Shown piece by piece: positions 1 through 5,243 of a stretch of DNA of 6,967 nt. The notes under the pieces were generated by a model. That model was not told the origin of the DNA. It searched no databases and saw only the letters and a program-made list of their open reading frames with translations. This stretch comes from Candidatus Kaiserbacteria bacterium RIFCSPLOWO2_01_FULL_54_20. Lineage in GTDB: Bacteria > Patescibacteriota > Minisyncoccia > Phycocordibacterales > UBA2100. How positions within the stretch are numbered: position 1 is the first letter of the stretch; every line of letters begins with the position of its first letter. The stretch is taken from contig MFMA01000050.1 of assembly GCA_001783355.1 (NCBI GenBank), forward strand, positions 1 to 6,967, written 5' to 3'. Position numbers and translations under genes: made by a program.

Positions 1-698
1 ACGCTCTCTACCGAAACGGCGAGCACCGTACCCTTGTGATTCAGCTTGAAGCGTATGCCGACGGGTTTCTTCTTCTCATACCCGACGACAAAATGTGAAG
101 CGTACCAATCATTGCGATTCCCAAAGCCGTAGGTTGTTGTCTTCTCGCGGAACTCCGCGCACCGCTCCACCATTTGCGTATCGTCCCCGTTCAAGATCAG
201 CGTCCCACCGGGCGCCATGTATTCGGCAAGCGAACGCTTTTCGTGCGCAAGCGCTTCGGCGGATGTAAAAAATTCCACATGCACCGGTATTTCCGGCACG
301 CCCGTGATGACAACGATATGCGGCCGAAGCCATTTGGCGATATTCCGGATGTCGCCCGGGCGGTCGGCCCCCACTTCGAGTACCAACCATTCCGGGTACG
401 ACGTTTTCCTCGCGGCAAGCCAGAATCCGCGTACGATGTTCTCCGCCCAGCGCAGAGGGTTTTTCCATGCATTCTCAAGACCAAGGATGGTAAGTGGTAC
501 GCCAAGCTCGCTGTTGAAACTTTTCTCGCTCTTCCGCACATGGAGAGTAGTGGAGAGCGCCGCATACACCGCGTCCTTCGCCGTGGTCTTTCCCATGCTT
601 CCCGTGACAGCGACTATCTTTGGCTTGTACCGCGCCAAAACAAGTCGCGCTTCCAGCGTGAGAATGAGAACGACCGTCTTCTTAAAAAAATCGTACAT
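1..698 (-). CDS. murF: MurF-like Mur ligase (UDP-MurNAc-tripeptide:D-Ala-D-Ala ligase family), 3' end beyond the window
   Basis: The first 232 codons are visible, with no stop before the edge. MurF joins D-Ala-D-Ala to UDP-MurNAc-tripeptide using ATP in the cytoplasm. The ATP-binding P-loop TGSMGKTT is at residues 32-39, a MurF-type segment SFNSELGVPLTILGL at 60-74, an acidic motif LEVGADRPGDI at 107-117, a His in PVHVEFF near 140, and LNGDD at 169-173. Known bacterial MurF has roughly 80-100 residues of substrate-binding domain before the P-loop; here there are only about 31, mostly a hydrophobic or amphipathic helix, so that domain is absent. The start is ATG 698, with GGAGGAA at 710-704 just upstream; ATG 702 is out of frame and hits a stop at once. 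It lies 22 nt after ftsI in the dcw operon. Membership of the Mur ligase family is clear. MurF rather than another Mur ligase is inferred from the motifs and gene order. Confidence 0.85.
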   Translation of the reverse strand, partial: MYDFFKKTVVLILTLEARLVLARYKPKIVAVTGSMGKTTAKDAVYAALSTTLHVRKSEKSFNSELGVPLTILGLENAWKNPLRWAENIVRGFWLAARKTSYPEWLVLEVGADRPGDIRNIAKWLRPHIVVITGVPEIPVHVEFFTSAEALAHEKRSLAEYMAPGGTLILNGDDTQMVERCAEFREKTTTYGFGNRNDWYASHFVVGYEKKKPVGIRFKLNHKGTVLAVSVES

Positions 699-703
699 AC
701 ATG

Positions 704-710
704 TTCCTCC
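704..710 (-). promoter_or_regulatory. Shine-Dalgarno of murF
   Basis: The minus strand reads GGAGGAA, 5 nt before ATG 698. It decides the murF start and excludes the nearby out-of-frame ATG at 702. It lies in the 22-nt gap after the ftsI stop codon. Confidence 0.75.
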
Positions 711-720
711 GTACGACCGC

Positions 721-2439
721 TCATCGATCGGGGGGGATATCGTAATAGTTTATCAGGTACTTCGCGATATCGAGGAACGGCCGCGCCAAAGTTGCCGAGG
801 CAAATTCCGCGCCATGCGGCTCGACGGCGACCAGAAAGACTATGAACTTCGGATCATGTGCGGGAAAGTAGCCGAAAAACGAGTGCAGAAAACGGTCTTC
901 GTAGTATCCGCCGCCACCTGGGATTGCTATCTGCGCGGTTCCCGTCTTTGCTGCGATGGAATAATGTTCCTGCTTCAAGATGCCGCCAAGAAGCGCTTTG
1001 TCGAACACCTTGACCAGCATATCGCTCACCGTTTGCACGGTCTCTATTTTCAAGACCCTCGGTCCCGGCGGAGGAACGACGTCTCGCACTATTCCGCTCT
1101 CGAGCTTAATTCCCCTGACGACATGCGGCGACGGAAGCACGCCGCCATTCGCAAGACTCGCCAGTGCCCGTATCGTTTCTATTGATGTCATGGCGATGCC
1201 CTGCCCGAATGATGCCGATGCATAATCGACGTCGTATCCACGGTCGATCGCGTAGATAATGCCGCGCGCCTCGTTCGGAAGGTCGATGCCTGTTTTTTCG
1301 CCCAAGCCGAATGCGTGGATATATTCGCTAAAAACGTTGTGACCCATGGTGTCCGCGACAAACGAGACTCCAAGATTCAGCGACTGGTTCAACACCTCCT
1401 GTATGGGAACGACACCTCTCGCCTTTCCGTCGTAGTTGCATATTTTCTTGCCGCTCTTTTCGATGCATCCTTTGTCGTTGTAAGTCGTCTTTGGAGTGAT
1501 GGCGCCCACGTCGATACCGGCCGCCACCGTGAGCGGTTTCATAATGGAACCCATTTCGTACACGTTCTCGACCAGGGTATTGGTGAAAACGGACGGGTCG
1601 TCCACGGTGTTGTAGGTATTCGGATCGAATGTCGGTCGTATCGCCATGGCTATAATTTCGCCCGTATGGGGATCCATGACGATGCCGGCGGCCTCCTTCG
1701 GCGAATAGGTCTTCAAAACGCCACTCAACGTCTCTTCAAGACGGGCCTGCACCTGCGGCTCGATGGAAGTGATGACGCTTCCTTTGTTTAGGGCAGGGTC
1801 CGAGGAAAGTGCCGCGCCGACATTGGCGAATATTTCCGCAAATGGATTTACGTAGAGGCCGGAGGTCTTTACGAGCGAATCCTCGTAGCGGGCTTCGAGC
1901 CCGTATACCCCGACTTTGGCGTCGCCTTTGTATCCGACAAAGCCGATCGCATGCGCGGCGAGTACGTCGGCCGGATACGAACGCCACTGGTCAGGGGCAA
2001 GAATGACTCCGGGAATTTTTTCCTTGCGTATGCGTGCGGCCGCGCTGTCGCTCAGTCGAAACCCGACATCCTCGTACGGGTCGCCCAACTTGGCGGCGTT
2101 CGCAAAGAAGCGCTCTTTGTCGAGCGGGACAATGCTCGAAAGCGTTTCGAACACTTGTTCGGGATCCGTTATTTCCGCAGGAACTATGGCGAGGCCCCAG
2201 CCGCTCTGCATGACGGCCGCGGCGACGAGGTCTCCCTCTTTTTTTGAGAAAAATATGTCGCCGCGGCCCTGCCGCTCCGACGAAACTTCAACATACTGGC
2301 CGCGCGCGCTCTTCTGGTAGTCCTCCCCGTGTACGATCTGGACGAAATACAGCCGCAGCGCTAGGAGCGCTGCGGCACACATAAAGAGCGCCGAGAGCAT
2401 ACGTGCTCGCACGGCTAATACAGAAGTACTAGATCTCAT
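721..2439 (-). CDS. ftsI: Septal peptidoglycan transpeptidase FtsI (PBP3, class B penicillin-binding protein)
   Basis: The protein has 572 residues. It is a class B PBP that cross-links septal peptidoglycan on the outer face of the membrane, working with FtsW. An N-terminal membrane anchor covers about residues 14-36, followed by the pedestal/dimerisation region (about 45-215) and the transpeptidase domain (about 220-560). All three penicillin-binding motifs are present: SIMK at 298-301 (nucleophile Ser298, in YEMGSIMKP), SLN at 353-355, and KTGT at 498-501. There is no C-terminal PASTA repeat. The usual RGxIxDRxG motif after the anchor is degraded to RGDIFFSKKEG. Two cysteines, 325 and 334, sit close together and could form a disulfide outside the cell (inference). 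ATG 2439 overlaps the end of ftsL by 11 bp; the upstream AGAGAG is only a weak ribosome site, so coupling to ftsL is likely. The stop is TGA. FtsI is preferred over an elongation PBP2 because of its dcw position. Confidence 0.95.
   Translation of the reverse strand: MRSSTSVLAVRARMLSALFMCAAALLALRLYFVQIVHGEDYQKSARGQYVEVSSERQGRGDIFFSKKEGDLVAAAVMQSGWGLAIVPAEITDPEQVFETLSSIVPLDKERFFANAAKLGDPYEDVGFRLSDSAAARIRKEKIPGVILAPDQWRSYPADVLAAHAIGFVGYKGDAKVGVYGLEARYEDSLVKTSGLYVNPFAEIFANVGAALSSDPALNKGSVITSIEPQVQARLEETLSGVLKTYSPKEAAGIVMDPHTGEIIAMAIRPTFDPNTYNTVDDPSVFTNTLVENVYEMGSIMKPLTVAAGIDVGAITPKTTYNDKGCIEKSGKKICNYDGKARGVVPIQEVLNQSLNLGVSFVADTMGHNVFSEYIHAFGLGEKTGIDLPNEARGIIYAIDRGYDVDYASASFGQGIAMTSIETIRALASLANGGVLPSPHVVRGIKLESGIVRDVVPPPGPRVLKIETVQTVSDMLVKVFDKALLGGILKQEHYSIAAKTGTAQIAIPGGGGYYEDRFLHSFFGYFPAHDPKFIVFLVAVEPHGAEFASATLARPFLDIAKYLINYYDIPPDR
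2352..2376 (-). repeat. Perfect 11-bp inverted repeat inside ftsI
   Basis: The arms GCCGCAGCGCT and AGCGCTGCGGC are exact reverse complements around a 3-base spacer (2363-2365). In ftsI this spans codons 22-30, the Ala/Leu-rich core of the membrane anchor, about 63 nt after the start codon. The mRNA would form a very stable hairpin. No T-tract follows, so it is not an ordinary terminator. It may simply reflect Ala and Leu codons. Confidence 0.6.
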
Positions 2440-2833
2440 TGCTCTCTAGTGTAGCAGCAGCGGCGGCGTTGCCCGGACGGTGAAGATAGACTGTATTCGA
2501 GACCGGAGAGAGACCGAGACGCACGCCGTCATCAGGCCCCAATCCCTGCGAGGCAGCGAAGTATTCGCGCCCCAGGCTTGAGACGGCGCTGGTCAGGCTC
2601 GCCGTTTCGGCCATGGCCTCTTTTCTTGCGATAACGTTCAGAATAGTCGCACCTACGAAATATATATATGCGCACGCGAATAGGGCGAGCGCCGCAAGAA
2701 GTACGCGGAGCAAGACCGGCTCTGCCGAGTGCTCGACCGTAAGAGAAAAACTCCGACGCGCGGAGGAAAGATCAAGTTTCCCCTGAAATATCGAGGGGGC
2801 GTATTTGCTTATTTTTTGAATGCGAGCTCTCAT
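2429..2833 (-). CDS. ftsL: FtsL-like single-pass cell division protein
   Basis: The 134-residue protein has a basic cytoplasmic tail (about 1-38), one strong membrane segment (about 41-66), and a short external part. The external part starts with a helix (about 69-98, RKEAMAETASLTSAVSSLGRE) that could form a short coiled coil, followed by GLSPVSNTVYLHRP and an Ala-rich tail. FtsL has little sequence conservation; size, topology and position between rsmH and ftsI are the evidence. FtsL normally pairs with DivIC/FtsB and supports FtsWI activity at the septum. ATG 2833 lies 62 bp inside rsmH and is the only ATG before the membrane segment; I saw no GTG or TTG alternative there. Its ribosome site is weak (AGAGAA), which suggests translation coupled to rsmH. 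No other family was recognised. Confidence 0.75.
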   Translation of the reverse strand: MRARIQKISKYAPSIFQGKLDLSSARRSFSLTVEHSAEPVLLRVLLAALALFACAYIYFVGATILNVIARKEAMAETASLTSAVSSLGREYFAASQGLGPDDGVRLGLSPVSNTVYLHRPGNAAAAATLESNEI

Positions 2834-3791
2834 ATGAAATTTTCTCTATTGCACGAAATTTTGCACTGCGGGCACGAGGATTCTCCAACATCTCTTCCCT
2901 TCCGGGAACGACGGGTTTCTTGACGAGCAGGCGGCCCTCGCCCTTTTTCACCAATCCCGCGAACATGCGTTTGACCACCCTGTCTTCAATGCTATGGAAC
3001 GAAATGACGGCGATCCTTCCTCCCGGACTGAGCGCCTTCCATGCTGCCTTGAGTCCCTCTTGGAGCGCCCCCAACTCATCGTTGACAGCGATACGGAGCG
3101 CCTGGAACGTTCGCGTTGCCGGATGAAGCTTGCCGCGGCGATAGTGGATTGGTACTGCCGCCCTGACGATCTCCGAGAGTTCTTGAGAACTCTCTATCGG
3201 CTTCCGGGCCCTCCTCTCCACGATTGCCTTGGCTATCCTGCGCGCATAGCGTTCCTCGCCGAAGCCATAGATGATGTCGGCAATGGAGCTCTCGCCCCAC
3301 GTGTTCAGAATGGTCGATGCAGTAAGCGTGTCGCTCTGGAGCTCTTTCTGATAGGTCATCAGAAGCGGCTCATCTGCCTTGAACGAAAATCCTCTTCCGG
3401 AGTCGAGTTGGTATGAACTCCACCCTAGATCGAAGAGAGCTTTCGTAATTGACTTCACGCGCAAATGTTCGAGTTCGCGCTCGAGATGGCGGAAATTTCC
3501 GCATACAAGGCGAACCGGCGCGCGAGAATTTGCAAGAACCTCCCGTGTGCGTTGAAGCGCGTCGGAGTCCGCATCAAAACCTATGAAGAGCCCGTTTCCT
3601 CCGAGGCCCTTCACCAACTTCTCTGCGTGTCCTCCCCCGCCAAGCGTCATGTCGACGACGACATCGTCTTTTTGCACATCAAGCATGTTACAAACTTCGT
3701 GTAAAAGAACCGGTCGATGTCGTTGCCCGCCCCGAGTATGCTCGAGGGGTGACGGCACCGGGCTGCTGGAGGAAATAAGTCGCGTGCGCAT
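2772..3791 (-). CDS. rsmH: 16S rRNA (cytosine-1402-N4)-methyltransferase RsmH (MraW)
   Basis: The 339-residue protein matches RsmH along its length. RsmH uses S-adenosylmethionine to methylate N4 of C1402 in the ribosomal P site. Motifs in order: HRPVLLHEV at 25-33, SAM-binding DMTLGGGGHA at 47-56, FDADSDAL at 72-79, DLGWSSYQLD at 121-130 (usually DLGVSSxQLD), GFGEERYARRIA at 176-187, PATRTFQALRIAVNDEL at 224-240, GGRIAVISFHSIEDRVVK at 257-274, and NPRARSAKFRAIEK at 304-317. The length is slightly above usual because of a Ser/Pro-rich leader of about 23 residues. ATG 3791 was chosen because GGAGG lies at 3807-3803, 11 nt upstream. mraZ ends 55 nt upstream. The stop (TGA) lies inside the next gene, ftsL. 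Confidence 0.96.
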   Translation of the reverse strand: MRTRLISSSSPVPSPLEHTRGGQRHRPVLLHEVCNMLDVQKDDVVVDMTLGGGGHAEKLVKGLGGNGLFIGFDADSDALQRTREVLANSRAPVRLVCGNFRHLERELEHLRVKSITKALFDLGWSSYQLDSGRGFSFKADEPLLMTYQKELQSDTLTASTILNTWGESSIADIIYGFGEERYARRIAKAIVERRARKPIESSQELSEIVRAAVPIHYRRGKLHPATRTFQALRIAVNDELGALQEGLKAAWKALSPGGRIAVISFHSIEDRVVKRMFAGLVKKGEGRLLVKKPVVPGREEMLENPRARSAKFRAIEKISYESSHSKNKQIRPLDISGET

Positions 3792-3846
3792 ATTTTTTGG
3801 TTCCTCCAGCTACCCTGTGCGATCACGGGGGTCGGGAAAGTAGTGG

Positions 3847-4281
3847 TTAGAGGGCGCCTATCTCGCCAAGCTTTTCAGCGAGCGCGTCGGCCTGCCTCTC
3901 GATACGTGTCTTGTATGTATTCCAGCGGTCGCGCTCCCATATCTCGACCCTGTCGGATACGCCTGCGAAGACGATGGTCTTTTTCAGACCGGCGAACGCT
4001 TTCTGGTGCTCGGGAATGAGAATTCTTCCCGCGCCGTCCACTTCGACTTCGGCGGCACCGGAGAGCATGAACCGACTGAATCCTCTAGTGTCCGCTTGCA
4101 CGAATGAAAGTGATTGGAGTTTTTCAGCCACCTTCTCCCACGCAGAACGCGAATACACGAAAAGACAGTTGTCCAATCCGCGCGTCATGACGACTTTTCT
4201 TCCCAAAGCGGCTCTGAATGCTTTCGGGAGAGAAACTCGTTTTTTCTCATCGAGGCTGTGTTCGTACTCGCCGATGAACAT
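3847..4281 (-). CDS. mraZ: MraZ, transcriptional regulator of the dcw operon
   Basis: The 144-residue protein is a full-length MraZ with two SpoVT-AbrB-type halves. The first signature is DEKKRVSLPKAFR (residues 11-23; the usual glycine of DxKGR is Lys here), and the second is DGAGRILIP (82-90). MraZ forms ring-shaped oligomers that bind TGGGA-type direct repeats before its own gene and controls the dcw operon; it represses in E. coli and activates in Mycoplasma. Two such boxes lie 20-35 bp before this start codon, so autoregulation is likely. ATG 4281 gives the canonical MFIGEYEHSLD start. No clear Shine-Dalgarno precedes it, which is odd next to the GGAGG sites of rsmH and murF. It is the first gene of the operon. 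Confidence 0.96.
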   Translation of the reverse strand: MFIGEYEHSLDEKKRVSLPKAFRAALGRKVVMTRGLDNCLFVYSRSAWEKVAEKLQSLSFVQADTRGFSRFMLSGAAEVEVDGAGRILIPEHQKAFAGLKKTIVFAGVSDRVEIWERDRWNTYKTRIERQADALAEKLGEIGAL

Positions 4282-4300
4282 ACGATGAATATCTATTGTT

Positions 4301-4316
4301 TCCCACTTTTTCCCAC
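4301..4316 (-). promoter_or_regulatory. MraZ operator: two direct MraZ boxes
   Basis: The minus strand reads GTGGGA (4316-4311), four A bases, then GTGGGA (4306-4301): two identical boxes exactly 10 bp apart, 20 bp before the mraZ start. This matches the known MraZ binding pattern of TGGG repeats separated by 5 nt. A partial third GTGG occurs at 4336-4333, two helical turns further upstream in the same register; the intermediate position is not a match. Confidence 0.85.
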
Positions 4317-4324
4317 TAATAAGG

Positions 4325-4330
4325 AGTATA
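4325..4330 (-). promoter_or_regulatory. Candidate -10 element of the mraZ/dcw promoter
   Basis: The minus strand reads TATACT, 5 of 6 matches to TATAAT. Transcription would start near 4318, placing the MraZ boxes at and just after the start site. The -35 is poor (TTGCGG with only a 15-bp spacer, around 4346-4351). The alternative overlapping TATATA is preceded by TGG and could be an extended -10. The exact element is uncertain. Confidence 0.4.
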
Positions 4331-4356
4331 TACCACTATACCTCACCGCAAGCTAG

Positions 4357-4365
4357 TTATCCACA
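4357..4365 (+). promoter_or_regulatory. Consensus DnaA box upstream of mraZ
   Basis: TTATCCACA is an exact match to the high-affinity DnaA box. It is the only perfect one I found in the window and lies about 27 bp upstream of the candidate mraZ -10, next to where a -35 would be. It could link division-gene expression to DnaA. A chance 9-mer is possible, and with no cluster of boxes this is not an origin. Confidence 0.5.
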
Positions 4366-4391
4366 CTTCGACTCGCTACGCTCGCTCAGTG
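4364..4391. repeat. AGCG-rich 28-bp intergenic repeat-like element
   Basis: A GC-rich stretch begins CACTTCGACTCGC and ends CGCTCGCTCAGTG, with CGCT repeated three times in the middle and 4-bp inverted ends (CACT and AGTG). It overlaps the last two bases of the DnaA box. Only one copy is in the window. I suspect a dispersed short repeat, but this cannot be shown here. Confidence 0.4.
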
Positions 4392-4413
4392 TAAACACCC
4401 AGAACTACCCCAT

Positions 4414-4457
4414 AAGAAAGCGGCCTCGCGCTGCCGCTATGGCAAACGCGAGGTCGC
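4414..4457 (-). terminator. Intrinsic terminator of the 4471-5136 gene
   Basis: On the minus strand an 11-bp stem (GCGACCTCGCG at 4457-4447 with CGCGAGGCCGC at 4430-4420, one non-Watson-Crick pair that can be G-U) encloses a smaller TGCC/GGCA stem. TTTCTTA follows immediately. It lies 14 nt after the stop of the upstream gene and would isolate that gene from the mraZ promoter. The plus-strand reading has no T-tract. Confidence 0.8.
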
Positions 4458-4470
4458 AAGAATGGTGAGG

Positions 4471-5136
4471 CTAGTGTTGTCCGAGCCGCCGCAGGAACCC
4501 TTGCAGATAACTGGAGCAGCGCTCATCGAGCTCCAACTGTTCGCGACGTTTATCCGTCGTCCCTTGCTGGAGTCTGCAGATTCCTTTCAGGAGCTGCAGC
4601 CCTCGTTGGCACCGACCCTCTTCGATCAGCTCGACCATATTTCTATCATCGAGCATTCTCCACCTGCTTTCCGATGACAATCGGTAGTGAGTGAGCTGCA
4701 AGCGTTCCTGGCCGGTGAGGTGGAATTCCTCCCAATTCGGGATCCACTCCGCATCCAGGTGCCAGTAGAACCGTCCGCCCTCGAGCCTCGAGAAAAGAAC
4801 GTGCCGACTTGTCGAGGGTAGATGGTTTTTGCTCTCCATGCTCGGCAAGGGAGACAGTTCTGCCAGCTCGAAGAACTTCGTATCGCTCTGACAGTAGTAG
4901 CTGGTGAGCTGACGCATTACGGCCGGATGCACTCGATGACAAGGCTTGTCGTCAACGACCGGCGATTTGCCCTCCAACAGAATGTGCAGCGGGTACATTC
5001 CCAGTAAAGGAAACGACAGTAGCTGCTTTTCCGCAAGAAGAAGCGTGTCGTACCAGTCCTTTGTCGACAGTGTCTTTGGATCGACGGTGTCGAAACCTGC
5101 GATGAACGTGGCAACTTTACTCATGGACTCCTCCAT
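4471..5136 (-). CDS. Uncharacterised soluble protein between the dcw operon and guaA
   Basis: I do not recognise a family. From ATG 5136 the protein has 221 residues. There is no membrane segment or signal peptide. It is rich in Leu, Glu and Arg, has several scattered cysteines, and has aromatic stretches such as FYWHLDAEWIPNWEEFHLTG in the middle. The C-terminal third is charged and probably helical. Start choice: the open frame extends to GTG 5199, but that codon lies inside the spacer of a good promoter (5210-5182), so it should not be on the main transcript. ATG 5136 has GAGGAG 6 nt upstream; ATG 5124 (217 residues) has GGAGG 5 nt upstream and is almost as good. The gene has its own promoter and terminator, so it appears monocistronic. 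It is probably real, because promoter, ribosome site, frame and terminator agree; the function is unknown. Confidence 0.75.
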   Translation of the reverse strand: MEESMSKVATFIAGFDTVDPKTLSTKDWYDTLLLAEKQLLSFPLLGMYPLHILLEGKSPVVDDKPCHRVHPAVMRQLTSYYCQSDTKFFELAELSPLPSMESKNHLPSTSRHVLFSRLEGGRFYWHLDAEWIPNWEEFHLTGQERLQLTHYRLSSESRWRMLDDRNMVELIEEGRCQRGLQLLKGICRLQQGTTDKRREQLELDERCSSYLQGFLRRLGQH

Positions 5137-5181
5137 GGCTTTCTCCTCAAGTTTAACCAGAACCATCCCGGTTCCGGTGGG

Positions 5182-5210
5182 ATAATGCCACAGAATCACC
5201 GTGATGTCCA
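5182..5210 (-). promoter_or_regulatory. Promoter of the uncharacterised gene (minus strand)
   Basis: The -35 TGGACA (5210-5205, 5 of 6 to TTGACA), a 17-bp spacer, and the -10 CATTAT (5187-5182) preceded by TGG (extended -10) give a convincing sigma-70-type promoter. Predicted transcription starts near 5175, leaving a leader of about 38 nt before ATG 5136. It lies divergent to guaA. Confidence 0.65.
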
Positions 5211-5226
5211 GTTTCCTTGAAAAGTA

Positions 5227-5235
5227 TGGTATGAT
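5227..5235 (+). promoter_or_regulatory. Extended -10 promoter element of guaA
   Basis: TGGTATGAT is an extended -10 (TGn plus TATGAT, 5 of 6). No good -35 lies at 16-18 bp. Transcription would start around 5242, almost at ATG 5244, so translation from that ATG would be leaderless; a downstream start at 5307 would have a leader of about 65 nt. Confidence 0.5.
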
Positions 5236-5243
5236 GCCTCCAA

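Noticed and set aside
174..845. Second overlapping plus-strand frame (223 codons)
   Set aside because: It overlaps the previous shadow and the real minus-strand genes; Arg-rich composition and no motif.
217..1185. Long plus-strand open frame (322 codons) opposite murF and ftsI
   Set aside because: It is antisense to two genes with clear catalytic motifs, has no recognisable domain, and is Ser/Arg/Thr-rich as expected for a shadow frame in GC-rich DNA.
1315..1791. Plus-strand frame of 158 codons opposite ftsI
   Set aside because: Antisense to the transpeptidase domain, which holds intact SxxK and SxN motifs on the minus strand.
2240..2250. Run of seven T in ftsI (A-run on the coding strand) as a slippage or frameshift site
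   Set aside because: The frame is intact on both sides, and it encodes ordinary Phe-Ser-Lys-Lys residues; nothing supports programmed slippage.
3731..3751. Short palindrome-like CGAG/CTCG stem with a bulge near the start of rsmH
   Set aside because: The stem is short and imperfect, lies in coding sequence and has no T-tract; chance is likely.
4357..4365. Replication origin at the DnaA box
   Set aside because: Only one box, no AT-rich unwinding region, and no dnaA, dnaN or other origin genes nearby.
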